Assembly (NCBI GenBank): GCA_002441005.1
Contig: DJWO01000014.1
Coordinates: 124,001-188,000, forward strand
Length of the DNA: 64,000 nucleotides
DNA from: Candidatus Aminicenantes bacterium UBA6228
GTDB taxonomy: Bacteria > Acidobacteriota > Aminicenantia > Aminicenantales > Saccharicenantaceae
Direction of reading: 5' to 3'
How positions within the stretch are numbered: position 1 is the first letter of the stretch; each line of letters begins with the position of its first letter. Below the pieces are notes generated by a model, which saw only the letters and a list, made by a program, of their open reading frames with translations, was not told the origin of the DNA and did not search any database. Position numbers and translations under genes: made by a program. Positions 23,788 through 33,952 of the stretch are shown one piece after another.

Positions 23788-23920
23788 ACTTTTCTTTGAA
23801 GAAAATCACTCTGGTCCTCAAAGAACCGGGTCGTCTTTTCCTGAAAGCTCAACTCCATAATGTCAAAAACAAGATAAAAACAGAATGGAATCTTAAATAA
23901 AAAAGGCAAGTAACATAAAC

Positions 23921-24388
23921 TTATTCAGAAACTTTTAGTTCTTCTGCCTTCTTGAAGTCCGTTGTTTCATTCCCTATTCTTTTTAAACAGACAAGACGTA
24001 CATTTCCTTCTTTATCCTGGATAAAGATAAATATAAAATTTTCTGATATCGACAAACCCCAAGCCTCCAGATTTATCCGGGCGAGTGTTTTGCCCTTTCT
24101 GTTAATGAGCCAATATTTCGTTTTTTCTCCGGGCTTTGATGGACTGGCAATCAGGAGATTACCCTCGGGCGTCAAAGAAATTCCCTCTATATTCGGTTTT
24201 TTATCATAATCAGTTTTCCATTAAAATCATAAACTTTTAAATTTCTGCTTAACCCGTCAGAAAAAACGATTGAGTACACCTTCACCTTCTTTTGCACCCA
24301 GGAAAAAGTGATCTTCTCCTGCGTTAAGATATAACACCAGACAAAAAACAAAAAATGAGCTCAGCCAAAAAATCTTTTTCCCCATCAT
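23921..24388 (-). pseudogene. Remnant of a secreted 6-bladed beta-propeller protein
   Basis: ATG at 24388/24385 starts a signal peptide (KKIFWLSSFFVFCLVLYLNA). The frame then shifts to KKVKVYSIVFSDGLSRNLKV, and shifts again to DYDKKPNIEGISLTPEGNLL, which continues in an open stretch to the stop at 23921. The pieces in order resemble the start of the 6-bladed propeller lipoproteins common in this genome type (compare 41738-42790). The rest of the propeller is missing. Two frameshifts plus truncation mark a decayed gene. Confidence 0.6.
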
Positions 24389-24741
24389 TTTAGTTTCACC
24401 CCTATTTTATATATTGCTTTTTCTGGCTATGGCCAACTTTTTGTTGCTACTTCTTTCTAACGGGCCATGATCCCCGACATAATTTGACCACCTTTATTGC
24501 TTGATATCAACTCAACGAATTAACTCATCTAAAATCTACTCGAAATTATTTTGCCTGCCAATTTGTCTCATAATATAAATATTTAACTTGACAAAAAAAC
24601 CACCAGAAATAAGATATATTTTCTTAAGATTTTTGATTCCAATGAACAATCTGATTGAAGTGTTCGATGCGAAACCCAGAAAATAAATGACCTGTTTGTT
24701 TTTGTCTATAAAATCTCACACCCTCTCAAGGAAGGAGGCCC
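24389..24741. other. Intergenic region before the amidohydrolase operon, 353 bases
   Basis: No gene seen; AT-rich. TTGACA at 24588-24593 with GATATA/TATATT about 19-21 bases later is a weak promoter candidate for the operon, and AAGGAGG at 24733-24739 is the ribosome site of its first gene. Confidence 0.4.
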
Positions 24742-26085
24742 ATGAATAAATCTCTAAAAAAAAGGCAGCCTGTTTTTATCCGGGCTCTGGCACCCACTCT
24801 GCTGGGCCTGGTGTTGATAGCCAGCTTATTTTTTCCCCTTTCTGCCCGGGCAGGAAGTCCGGAAGTTAAGCCCGCTTATGCTCTGGTCAATTGCCGGATA
24901 TTCCCGGTGGCTCAACCAGTTATAGAAAAAGGAACAATTGTTGTCCGCGACGGCCTGATTGAAGCTGTCGGCCCGGCCGCCAAAGTCAAAATTCCTGAAG
25001 ACGCCGAAATCATCGAAGCCAGCGGCTTAACCGCTTATCCCGGTTTGATTTCTGCTCACACCAACCTGTTCCTTGAAACGAAAGAACAGGCCCAACCACC
25101 AAGCACGCCTGAAGACTATTTAGCCGCCTACACTCAGCCCGCTGAACCAAAGGAATTGCCCTGGCTCAAAATCATAGAAAAGCTTAAGCCGAAAAAAGAG
25201 ACGGTTGAAGCCTATCATAAAACCGGAATAACCACAGTGGTGGTTGCTCCGAGCGAAGGCATTTTTGAGGGGCAAAGTGTCATTCTCAATTTAAACGGCG
25301 ATGAGATAAACGGCATGGTCCTCACCCAGCCCTGGGCTCTCCACCTCAACTTTACAACGGAAAGGAGGGTCTATCCTTCCAGCCCGATGGGGACCTTAGC
25401 TTTTATCAGGCAAAAGTTTTACGATACGCAGCATTATAGCCAGCATCTTCAAAAATACCGTCAGTCGCCCCAACTCTTAAGACGGCCTGAATATGACCCC
25501 TTTCTTGAAGCCCTTCTTCCTTATGTAGTCGATAAAAAGACGATCGTCTTCCAGTGCAATAATCTGGAGGAAATAAAACGCGCTCTGAAGATCATTAAAG
25601 AATTCCAGTTGAAGGCTGTCCTCACCGGCTGTAACGAAGCCTGGCGGGTCAGTCAGGATCTGAAGTCAGCCAATATTCCCTTCCTGGTCACTCTTGACTT
25701 TCGCCCGCCCAACAGCAGTGTTTATGCCCAGGAAGGTCAGGCTGCCCGGGAAAAAGCCGAAAAGGAAATTTATCCAGCCAATGCCTCCAATCTGGCCAAA
25801 GAAAAAATTAATTTCTCACTCACCAGTTTTGGCCTGAGCGAATCGAATTTTATAAAAAATCTCAGATTAGCCATTCAGGCTGGCCTGCCCACCGACCAGG
25901 CTCTCCGTTCGCTGACCATCGAGCCAGCCCGCACCCTTGGCCTGGAGAAACAGCTTGGCTCTCTCGAACCGGGTAAAATCGCCAATCTCATCCTGACCAA
26001 AGGCGAGCTATTCGATGAAAAAACCAAGATAGTTAAAGTCATGGTTGATGGAACCTTATTCAGCTACGAGGAGAAAGGCCAATGA
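24742..26085 (+). CDS. Secreted amidohydrolase-like protein lacking the HxH metal motif
   Basis: 447 residues with a signal peptide (LAPTLLGLVLIASLFFPLSARA). It has the amidohydrolase plan: an N-terminal beta piece (GTIVVRDGLIEAVGP), then YPGLISAHTNLFLE where active enzymes have GxIDxHxH, and the closing PARTLGLEKQLGSLEPGKIANLIL. Only one His (SAHTN) remains of the first metal motif. The second metal region reads VFQCNNLEEIKRAL, with N where an active homologue has H. It is probably catalytically weak or inactive and may serve as a partner. ATGA overlap with the next gene shows tight coupling in a three-gene operon. Confidence 0.75.
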   Translation: MNKSLKKRQPVFIRALAPTLLGLVLIASLFFPLSARAGSPEVKPAYALVNCRIFPVAQPVIEKGTIVVRDGLIEAVGPAAKVKIPEDAEIIEASGLTAYPGLISAHTNLFLETKEQAQPPSTPEDYLAAYTQPAEPKELPWLKIIEKLKPKKETVEAYHKTGITTVVVAPSEGIFEGQSVILNLNGDEINGMVLTQPWALHLNFTTERRVYPSSPMGTLAFIRQKFYDTQHYSQHLQKYRQSPQLLRRPEYDPFLEALLPYVVDKKTIVFQCNNLEEIKRALKIIKEFQLKAVLTGCNEAWRVSQDLKSANIPFLVTLDFRPPNSSVYAQEGQAAREKAEKEIYPANASNLAKEKINFSLTSFGLSESNFIKNLRLAIQAGLPTDQALRSLTIEPARTLGLEKQLGSLEPGKIANLILTKGELFDEKTKIVKVMVDGTLFSYEEKGQ

Positions 26086-27401
26086 CTCGAAAACTAAAAA
26101 AGACCGGCCTGATTATATCTTTGTCCTTTCTGATTCTCTTTCTGTTATCAGCTACCTGGCTTTTAGCCGGTGGCGATTTACTGATCAAAAATGCTACGAT
26201 CCTGACGGTTACTGGCGGTGTTATTACCAACGGTGATGTTCTGGTCGTCAATGGCCTGATAAAACAAATCGGCCAGAATCTCGCCGCTCCAGCCGGAGTC
26301 AGAATTATTGAAGCTAACGGTAGATACCTGATGCCGGGCATCATCGATACTCATACCCACATCGCTCTTTCTGGCACCAATGAAGGCACCGATGCGGTCA
26401 CTCCAGAAGTAACCATGGCTGAGGTGGTCAATGCCGATGATACTTCGATTTTTACCGCTCTCTCCGGCGGGGTGACCATGGTTCATACCATGCACGGCAG
26501 CGCCAATGTCATCGGGGGGACCAACGTTGTTTTGAAACTTAAATGGGGCAAACCTTCTGAACAGCTCATTGTCAAAGAAGCCTATCCCACTCTTAAATTT
26601 GCTCTGGGTGAAAATGTCAAGCAATCAAGCGGCACGCTTCTCCCCGGACGCCCTCAGCGCTACCCGGCCACCCGGATGGGGGCCAATGCTCTCATCAGAA
26701 GTGAATTACTGCAGGCCAGGGACTATATGGCGGCCTGGGACCGCTATGAGGAGCTTAAAAAGTCCAAGAATCCGCCGGCCAATCTCCTCCCCCCAAGAAA
26801 AGACCTCAGACTGGAGACACTGGCCGACCTGCTCCGCGGCAAGCTCGTCGCTCGCTGTCATGGCTATGTCGCCACCGAAATGCTGGAGTTTTTGAATCTG
26901 TCCAAAGAATTCGGCTTTAAAATTGGCGCTTTCGAGCATGCCTGGGAAGCCTATAAAATAACCAATGAGCTAAAAGCCGCCGGCGTGGGTATCTCGGTTT
27001 TTATTGATAGCTGGGCGTACAAAATGGAAGCAGCCGAAGGCATAGCCTATAACGCCGCCTATTGCACCAAAAAAGGCCTTCTGGTTTCGATTAATTCCGA
27101 CAGCGGCGAGCGGATAAGAAGGTTATTCAATGAAGCCGGCAAAGCGGTCAAGTATGGATTGACCCGGGATGAAGCTCTGAAGCTCATCACCATCAATGCC
27201 GCCAAACAACTGGGCGTTGACCGCCTGGTTGGAAGCATTGAGGTTGGCAAACAGGCTGATCTGGCTCTTTTCAGCCAGCATCCGATGAGTGCTTATACCC
27301 GCTGTGAGATGACCATTATCGAGGGCGAAGTTTACTTCGACCGGGAGGCGCTTATCAAAGAAAGAGCCGCCGCTTCCACCAAAAAAGGAGACCTGTCATG
27401 A
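26082..27401 (+). CDS. Secreted amidohydrolase with intact metal motif
   Basis: 439 residues with a signal peptide (LIISLSFLILFLLSATWLLAGG). YLMPGIIDTHTHIAL supplies the HxH metal pair. VARCHGYVATEML and FEHAWEAYK supply the later His residues, and VSINSDSGE the catalytic Asp. It ends in the usual QLGVDRLVGSIEVGKQADLALF segment. Imidazolonepropionase/dipeptidase-like secreted members hydrolyse cyclic amides or peptides; the true substrate is unknown. It overlaps both neighbours by 4 bases, and among the three it is the only one with a complete set of ligands. Confidence 0.82.
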   Translation: MTRKLKKTGLIISLSFLILFLLSATWLLAGGDLLIKNATILTVTGGVITNGDVLVVNGLIKQIGQNLAAPAGVRIIEANGRYLMPGIIDTHTHIALSGTNEGTDAVTPEVTMAEVVNADDTSIFTALSGGVTMVHTMHGSANVIGGTNVVLKLKWGKPSEQLIVKEAYPTLKFALGENVKQSSGTLLPGRPQRYPATRMGANALIRSELLQARDYMAAWDRYEELKKSKNPPANLLPPRKDLRLETLADLLRGKLVARCHGYVATEMLEFLNLSKEFGFKIGAFEHAWEAYKITNELKAAGVGISVFIDSWAYKMEAAEGIAYNAAYCTKKGLLVSINSDSGERIRRLFNEAGKAVKYGLTRDEALKLITINAAKQLGVDRLVGSIEVGKQADLALFSQHPMSAYTRCEMTIIEGEVYFDREALIKERAAASTKKGDLS

Positions 27402-28762
27402 AGCTGACCATCACAACAGCTCAAGCCCTGCTAAAAAATAAAAACCAGCTTTTCTTAGCAGCCATCCTGCTCAGCCTGACTTTATTGACCCCTTGTTTTT
27501 CTCTGGCTCAACAACCAGCCGCTCAGGCTCAAAAGGACTCAGAGATTATTGCCATAGTTGGAGCTAAAATAGTTCCCGTCACGGGCCCGGTCATTGAATC
27601 AGGTTCGATCCTGATTAAAAACGGCCGGATCGCTGACCTCGGACCTAATATTTCTATTCCGGCTGGAGCGAAGGTCATCGAAGCCAAGGGCCTCACCGCA
27701 TACCCCGGGATGATCGACAGCTATTCCTGGCTTGGCCTGGAAGAAATCAGCGGCGTCCGGGCAACGGTTGATAACCGCGAAACCGGCCGGATTAATCCCC
27801 AGGTCAAAGCCATCGAAGCTCTCCGTTATGATTCGATGCACATTCCGATCGCCCGGGCCAACGGCATTGTGGCGGCAGTGGTGGCTCCCTCTGGCGGCTT
27901 GATCTCCGGTCAAAGCACCTTAGTCAAACTGGATGGCTGGACGAATCGAGAAATGGTCATCAAAGAATCGCTGGCCATGATCATTGAACTTCCCGCCATC
28001 AGACGAAGTCGAGGCGGCTTCTCTGGTTTTAGAGGCCAACAACCTCAGGTCACTACCGAAAAAACTCTCGATGAACTGCGGCAGGTTTTCAAGAAAGCCC
28101 GGATGTATGAGAAAAGAAGGGAAGCAGCCCGCAAAAATATCCTCCTCCCGCTACCGGAGTTTGATGAGGCCAGCCACTTTCTCCTCCCGGTAGTTAAAGG
28201 TGAATTGCCGGTGATTTTCTCGGTTCATGCCGATAAAGATATCCTTCAAACCATTAAATTTGTTCAGGAGGAAAAAATAAAGGCGATTTTCTATGGAGTC
28301 GAACAGGGTTTTAAAGTTGCCAAAGAAATCAAGGAAGCGGGTATTCCCTGTCTTATGGGTTCCCTCTACAGCCTGCCTCCTGTCTGGGAAGATGGCTATG
28401 ATGCTCTGTTCTTAAATCCAGTCATTCTCAATCAGGCTGGAGTCAAGATTGCTTTTTCTTCCTCCAGTGCCAGCGCCGCCAAGGACCTCCCCTACCAGGC
28501 AGCTAAAGCCGCCGCCTTTGGACTCAAACCAGAAGAAGCCCTTAAGGCCGTGACCATTTACCCGGCAGAAATATTTGGTGTGGATAAATTGCTGGGCAGC
28601 CTGGAACCTGGTAAAACCGCCAATATCGTTCTGGCCGACGGGGATCTTCTCGAACTCGGAACAAAAATTCAGAAAGTTTTTATTGATGGAAAAGAAGTCT
28701 CTCTTGAGAACCGATATACTGAACTCCTTAAAAAATTTGAACAAAGGGAAGCGAATAAATAG
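27398..28762 (+). CDS. Secreted amidohydrolase-like protein lacking the HxH metal motif
   Basis: 454 residues with a signal peptide (FLAAILLSLTLLTPCFSLAQ). GSILIKNGRIADLGP begins the domain; the metal-motif position reads YPGMIDSYSWLGLEE with no His. Later, VIFSVHADKDIL keeps one His, while YGVEQGFK replaces EHAWE. The closing IFGVDKLLGSLEPGKTANIVL is normal. As with the first gene of this operon, key ligands are gone, so the protein is likely a non-catalytic partner of the middle enzyme or binds substrate differently (inference). ATG overlaps the previous stop. Confidence 0.75.
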   Translation: MKLTITTAQALLKNKNQLFLAAILLSLTLLTPCFSLAQQPAAQAQKDSEIIAIVGAKIVPVTGPVIESGSILIKNGRIADLGPNISIPAGAKVIEAKGLTAYPGMIDSYSWLGLEEISGVRATVDNRETGRINPQVKAIEALRYDSMHIPIARANGIVAAVVAPSGGLISGQSTLVKLDGWTNREMVIKESLAMIIELPAIRRSRGGFSGFRGQQPQVTTEKTLDELRQVFKKARMYEKRREAARKNILLPLPEFDEASHFLLPVVKGELPVIFSVHADKDILQTIKFVQEEKIKAIFYGVEQGFKVAKEIKEAGIPCLMGSLYSLPPVWEDGYDALFLNPVILNQAGVKIAFSSSSASAAKDLPYQAAKAAAFGLKPEEALKAVTIYPAEIFGVDKLLGSLEPGKTANIVLADGDLLELGTKIQKVFIDGKEVSLENRYTELLKKFEQREANK

Positions 28763-28801
28763 GTAAGTAAATAGAAAAACAGAAAGCAGGCGGAGTGAGA
28801 C

Positions 28802-31800
28802 ATGGAGGACCAGGCGGCAGGGCTTCTGGTCGGACTTGACCTTGGCGTCGAGTCGGTGAAGCTTGCCATTCTGAATGATCGTCATCAAGTTATCAAAAAG
28901 GATCTGGAGCCAGTTAAAGGTCAGCTTTTACTGGCACTAAATAATCTTCTTAATAGAAATTTCAGCCAGGCCTCAGATGATGGATTATTCGTAGCCGTAA
29001 CTGGCGCCGGCCAGAATAGTTTTATCTTTCCTGAAAATGTTATAAAGGTTAATGAAATTTCGGCTCTGGCTTATGGCTCGAGTCTGATTTTCCCTCGGGC
29101 CAGATCTGTTTTTGATATCGGGGCAGAAAGCGCCCGCTGGGTGGAAATTAAGGCAGGTACATCTCAAGAACCATTTCCAGAGATAATCGATTTCTCACTC
29201 AATGAAAGATGCGCTGCTGGCACAGGTCTTTTCCTGGAAAAACAAGCCTATCGCCTGGGTTTAACCATAGAGGAATTTTCAGCCCTGGCTGCCCGGGCCA
29301 GGAAAGGGGCGCCGGTGGCGGGTCGCTGCAGTGTCTTTGCCAAATCAGATATGATTCATCTCCAGCAAAAAGGCGTACCGGTGGAAGAAATAGCCTATGG
29401 GGTCTGCCTGGCTCTGGTCAGGTCAGTTACCTCTTCTCTCCTTAAAAGTAAATCCTGCCCCTTGCCCGTGGTCCTGGCCGGAAACACCATCAAAAATCAT
29501 GGCCTTATCAGGGCCTTTGAGCAGCTCCTCAAAACAGGAGAGAGTGAGCTCATGTATTCTGAGCTATCCCCCTACCTAACTGCAATCGGTGGCGCCATCC
29601 TGGCCAAAATTAAAAAAGAAGATAACAAACCTATCTCAGCCAGCGATTTTCAAGAAAAAACCAGGCCGCGCCTCGAAATGAAGGTTTTTGATTTACAGCC
29701 GCTGGGTGAATTAACCGCCATCCCTGCCACCGAACCAGACTGGGTGTTCACCTCCCAGGTCAAAGGTTATCTTGGACTTGACGTTGGTTCGGTCAGCACC
29801 AATCTGGTGATCATGGCTGAAAATGCTGAAATATTAAGCGGTGTTTATCTCCCTACCAGAGGGCAACCTCTGGAGGTGATCAAGGAAGGATTGGCCACAA
29901 TTTTATCAAGATTTCATGGCGGTCTGGAAATCCTTGGTATTGGAACTACCGGCAGCGGCCGCTACCTGGCCGGGCGCCTGGTCAAAGCTGACATCATTAA
30001 AAATGAAATCACCAGCCAGATGAAAAGTGCTGTTCATTATTTTCCCGAGGTTGATACCATCTTTGAAATTGGCGGCCAGGATTCCAAATTTATCCAGGTT
30101 GAGCAGGGCCGGGTCATTGATTTCAATCTGAATAAAATCTGTGCGGCTGGTACCGGCTCCTTTCTGGAGGAACAATCCAGCCAGCTTGGCTTTAAAGTCG
30201 AGGACGATTTTGCCCGCCTGGCTTCTCTCTCCACCCGGCCTTATAATCTCGGCAGCCGCTGCACGGTTTTTATGGAATCGGAGCTTCTGCAAGCAGTGAC
30301 CCGCAACGAGCCTCTGCCTGACCTGGTGGCCGGTCTGGCCTATTCAATAGCCCGGAATTATCTGGAAAAAGTGGTCGAACGAAGGCCGGTCGGTCAGCAT
30401 ATTGTTTTTCAGGGAGGAGTGGCCTCCAATCCGGCAGTGGTTAAAGCTTTTTCACTTCTCCTCGACCGTCCAATCAAAGTCCATCCTTATCAGCGGCTAT
30501 CAGGAGCCATCGGAGCGGCACTCGAAGCCCGGGAGGTTGTAAAAAAAGTCGGGAAAAAGTCACCTGGCCTTAATGATATCCGCCAGATCCTTCACCAATC
30601 TTTTGAACCAAGAAGTTTTGAATGTCAGATTTGCTCCAACCGCTGCCAGGTTATCTCGATTGAAACAGAAAAGGAAAAAGTCTTTTTTGGCGACATCTGC
30701 GAGCGTTACACCTCAACCCTGGCCGGGGAAAATCCGGCTGCTGATTTTCATAACCCTCTTATTTTCAGGCAGAAACTAGTGGACGAACTCCTGGCCATCA
30801 AGTCTGGTAGTGGGTTGACCATCGGCCTACCACGCGGTTCAGCCTGGCAGGAGTTTTTGCCTTTCTGGATATCTTTCTTTTCCAATCTGGGCTATCGGGT
30901 CAAGTTGCCGCCTGAAACCAACTCTGAAATCCTGGAGTCCGGGCTCAGGCTGCAGCCAGCTGAAATCTGCCTCCCGACAAAAATAGTTTCGGGCCAGATT
31001 AAATTTCTCCAGGCCGACCCGCAAGTTGACCTGGTTTTTGTGCCCAGTCTGGTTGATTTTCATGCCTGGAAAAAAGAATCTTTTTACTTTTGCCCATATA
31101 CAGAACATCTACCCTACATGCTGCCAGGAGAGATAAGGAATAAACTACTGACGGCCCCGGTTTATTTAGCGCCTGATGCCAGGAGCCGGAAAGCAACCTT
31201 CAAAAATCTGTCTGAATGCCTTGAACTCCCCACAGAAAGAATCAAGGAAGCCTGGCTATCAGCCTGGCAGGTTCAAATCAAATTTAACCAGAAACTGAAA
31301 AAACAGGGAGAAACCCTTTTTAGAGAAGCAAATCTGGCCAGAAAGCCGGTCTGGGTCATTGCCGGCCGGCCTTATCTTCTCTACGATAACTTTTTTAACC
31401 TTAATCTCTGGTTTCATTTAGAAAAGTTGGGAGTAACCGCCATCCCGATGGATTACCTGCTAGTTGAGGAAATCAGACTGGCCGACATTCCGCTCGAAGG
31501 CTCTGATATTCCTCCCTGGAGATATCCCCAGAACATCTTAAAAACAGCTATCTGGTGCCGCCAGACAGGAGTCTTTCCTGTTTTTCTCAGCAATTACGGC
31601 TGCGGGGTGGATGGCTTTGCAGTCAAACATCTGAAAAACCTCATGGAAGATATCCCTTATCTGCTGCTCGAGTTCGATGAACATCGAGCCGAAGCAGGAC
31701 TAATTACCCGCCTGGAAGCTTTTGCTGATGAAATCAGCCAGTCTGGGAGCCATTCCAGAAAATCAACTTCAATAAAAAATGCAGTTGATCCAGAAAATCT

Positions 31801-33019
31801 ACCAATAGAAGAGCTCCAAAAATATCCTTTTAAAATCCCTTATTTTGCTGACCACGCTCTGGCTTTTGCCGGTGCGATGAAAAAAGCGGGTATGAAAGCT
31901 GAGGTTTTGCCCCCGCCTGACGAAACAAGCCTTGAGCTCGGCGAAAAATATACCTCCGGCAAAGAATGTCATGCCTTTTCTTTTCTACTCGGAGATCTTT
32001 TAAAACTGGCTTTAAAAAGCACTGACCGTGAGCCTCAGATCTTCTTTTTCCCCGGCGCCCGTTATTCCTGCCTTCTCCAGCAATATGGCCCTGCCATGCG
32101 CAATCTGCTGCTGGAACTTGGCAAGAAACACATGATGGTTTTAACTCCTAGCCTCGAATACATCTGGAAGCTGGTCGGCTTTGACGGGTTAAAAAGCCTC
32201 TGGCAGGGGCTGGTAGCCATTGACCGGCTGAATAAAATCGCCTGCCACCTGCGTCCCTACGAGCTTAATCGCGGTGAGACGGCTATGGCTTTTAACAGAG
32301 GCCTTAAATTGATCGAAGATGGACTGGCCACTGACCAGCTAAAGGCCAATCTGGAAAAAATCAAATCTGATTTTAAAAATATAAAAGTCAGGCAGGAAGA
32401 CAGGCCGATCATCGGGGTGGCTGGCGATATTTACACCCGTCAGAACTATTTTGCCAATAATTACCTGTTCGAAAGGCTGGAAGCGCTGGGCTGTGAAGTC
32501 TGGCCGTCACCCTTTATAATTGAAGAAGTTGATTTTACTTTTAGCCGCGGACTGCATGAGACTTTATCTGAAGGGAAATTGATACACAGCCTGGCCTTTG
32601 CTGGCTTAAATCTAATTAAAGAACGCAAGAGGCGACAGGTGCAAAGGAAACTCGAGGTGACTGAACTCGAGATTAGAGAACCGGATTTTAAAGAGCTGGT
32701 CAAATTTACCACGACTTATCTTAATTATGATAACAACCAGAGCCTCTTTTTAAACGTGGCCAGAATGGTTGATTTTGCTCGCCAGGGAGCTGATGGCCTG
32801 ATCAATGTAATCTGCTTTAACTGTATGTTAGGCCTGACCTCAGCTGCCATTTCTTCTCGAATCAAAAGCGATTTTGAGAATCTGCCGATACCAACTCTGA
32901 TTTATGGTGAGACGGAAAACACCAGCGCCAGCAGCCGACTGGAAGCCTTTGTCGAACAGGTTAAAGCCAGATACAGGAAGAAAAAATTAAACCAGGCTTT
33001 TAACCCTGATAGATATTGA
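28802..33019 (+). CDS. Giant 2-hydroxyacyl-CoA-dehydratase-type activase fusion (two ASKHA ATPases + DUF2229 + HgdB-like)
   Basis: 1405 residues. Two BadF/BcrA-type ASKHA ATPase domains come first: residues about 8-270 (LVGLDLGVESVKLAIL, NERCAAGTGLFLEKQ) and about 320-590 (YLGLDVGSVSTNLVIM, NKICAAGTGSFLEEQ), each with the cysteine loop that would hold a shared [4Fe-4S]. A CQICSNRC segment opens a DUF2229 domain (about 605-960). The C-terminal third contains YTSGKECHAFSFLLGDLLK and VICFNCMLG, resembling the dehydratase beta subunit. Such fused activases occur in anaerobes, with unknown targets. Known activases use ATP to push an electron into a dehydratase. GGCGGAGTGAGAC precedes the ATG. Confidence 0.85.
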   Translation: MEDQAAGLLVGLDLGVESVKLAILNDRHQVIKKDLEPVKGQLLLALNNLLNRNFSQASDDGLFVAVTGAGQNSFIFPENVIKVNEISALAYGSSLIFPRARSVFDIGAESARWVEIKAGTSQEPFPEIIDFSLNERCAAGTGLFLEKQAYRLGLTIEEFSALAARARKGAPVAGRCSVFAKSDMIHLQQKGVPVEEIAYGVCLALVRSVTSSLLKSKSCPLPVVLAGNTIKNHGLIRAFEQLLKTGESELMYSELSPYLTAIGGAILAKIKKEDNKPISASDFQEKTRPRLEMKVFDLQPLGELTAIPATEPDWVFTSQVKGYLGLDVGSVSTNLVIMAENAEILSGVYLPTRGQPLEVIKEGLATILSRFHGGLEILGIGTTGSGRYLAGRLVKADIIKNEITSQMKSAVHYFPEVDTIFEIGGQDSKFIQVEQGRVIDFNLNKICAAGTGSFLEEQSSQLGFKVEDDFARLASLSTRPYNLGSRCTVFMESELLQAVTRNEPLPDLVAGLAYSIARNYLEKVVERRPVGQHIVFQGGVASNPAVVKAFSLLLDRPIKVHPYQRLSGAIGAALEAREVVKKVGKKSPGLNDIRQILHQSFEPRSFECQICSNRCQVISIETEKEKVFFGDICERYTSTLAGENPAADFHNPLIFRQKLVDELLAIKSGSGLTIGLPRGSAWQEFLPFWISFFSNLGYRVKLPPETNSEILESGLRLQPAEICLPTKIVSGQIKFLQADPQVDLVFVPSLVDFHAWKKESFYFCPYTEHLPYMLPGEIRNKLLTAPVYLAPDARSRKATFKNLSECLELPTERIKEAWLSAWQVQIKFNQKLKKQGETLFREANLARKPVWVIAGRPYLLYDNFFNLNLWFHLEKLGVTAIPMDYLLVEEIRLADIPLEGSDIPPWRYPQNILKTAIWCRQTGVFPVFLSNYGCGVDGFAVKHLKNLMEDIPYLLLEFDEHRAEAGLITRLEAFADEISQSGSHSRKSTSIKNAVDPENLPIEELQKYPFKIPYFADHALAFAGAMKKAGMKAEVLPPPDETSLELGEKYTSGKECHAFSFLLGDLLKLALKSTDREPQIFFFPGARYSCLLQQYGPAMRNLLLELGKKHMMVLTPSLEYIWKLVGFDGLKSLWQGLVAIDRLNKIACHLRPYELNRGETAMAFNRGLKLIEDGLATDQLKANLEKIKSDFKNIKVRQEDRPIIGVAGDIYTRQNYFANNYLFERLEALGCEVWPSPFIIEEVDFTFSRGLHETLSEGKLIHSLAFAGLNLIKERKRRQVQRKLEVTELEIREPDFKELVKFTTTYLNYDNNQSLFLNVARMVDFARQGADGLINVICFNCMLGLTSAAISSRIKSDFENLPIPTLIYGETENTSASSRLEAFVEQVKARYRKKKLNQAFNPDRY

Positions 33020-33041
33020 TTGACCGGCTTGGCCCTAAACC

Positions 33042-33737
33042 TCAAATAGAAGTCAGAACGACGGCAATTATACCCGTCAGGAAGACTCCATCAAAAGTGC
33101 CGGCTCCGCCGATAAAAGCTACCGGTGCCCCCAGCCCGGGTATTTTTTTAAGATTCATCAGATCAGCTCCGATCAAGGTTCCGAGCGTGCCCGAAACATA
33201 GGCAATAACCGGGGCTGAATGCAAACCTTCAGGTGAAATGAGCGAAACCAGAAAAGCTACCAGGGCGGCCACCAGCGGCGGAAAGAGAGCCGGGGTAGCG
33301 ATACCCAGACCCTGAACGGGACGGGCCACCCGGTTGATGAGGAAGGCCACAATAACCGTGGCTAAAACAAAAAGCCAGAGAATAGATACCCAGCGGGAAA
33401 TAACATAAAGGCTTATCAATCCGGGAATAATCGCCCCGCCAACATTGACAGCCAGAACGGTGGTATCACTTGAGGCCGCTACCGGCACCTGGAATTTCCA
33501 GCCATAGAAATTTACGACCTGTTGCTCCATTAGCTGGCCGGAGTGAAGCTTTTTAACTGGAATATTGATACCGCTCCCCAGTAAAGACAGAAAAAGCAAA
33601 AGAAAGACGGCGTCAGGCGACAGCCCAAGCCGGTGAAAAGCAAAGGAGATAACCCCCAACTTCAGCAAAAAGAACAGGCTGCCAAGAATAATAAAATAGC
33701 CAAGAAGGAAAAGAAGGAGAACAGGCAAAAAGAACAT
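33042..33737 (-). CDS. DUF1614 membrane protein
   Basis: 231 residues from ATG 33737 (after AAGGAGCAAGAACC); an upstream in-frame ATG adds a polar tail not usual for the family. About seven membrane helices. SLLGSGINIPVKKL is the conserved DUF1614 stretch, followed by VNVGGAIIPGLISLYV and FIGGAGTFDGVFLTGIIAVVL. Function of the family is unknown. It is convergent with the large activase gene, 20 bases away. Confidence 0.8.
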   Translation of the reverse strand: MFFLPVLLLFLLGYFIILGSLFFLLKLGVISFAFHRLGLSPDAVFLLLFLSLLGSGINIPVKKLHSGQLMEQQVVNFYGWKFQVPVAASSDTTVLAVNVGGAIIPGLISLYVISRWVSILWLFVLATVIVAFLINRVARPVQGLGIATPALFPPLVAALVAFLVSLISPEGLHSAPVIAYVSGTLGTLIGADLMNLKKIPGLGAPVAFIGGAGTFDGVFLTGIIAVVLTSI

Positions 33738-33952
33738 TGGTTCTTGCTCCTTACATTTGAATTCCTTTGCCTTAATAATACACTGACCGGGCATTGATAG
33801 AAAGTGAAGAAATGTTAAGTTTTATAATCGAAAAAAATTAATTTTTTGCAAAATGAAAAGAGAATCAAAAAATTGTCTACCAAACTGGCTCAACAAATAA
33901 TAAAATCTACCCTATTGGAAATTCATAAAAATTTTATAAAAGGTAAAACAAA

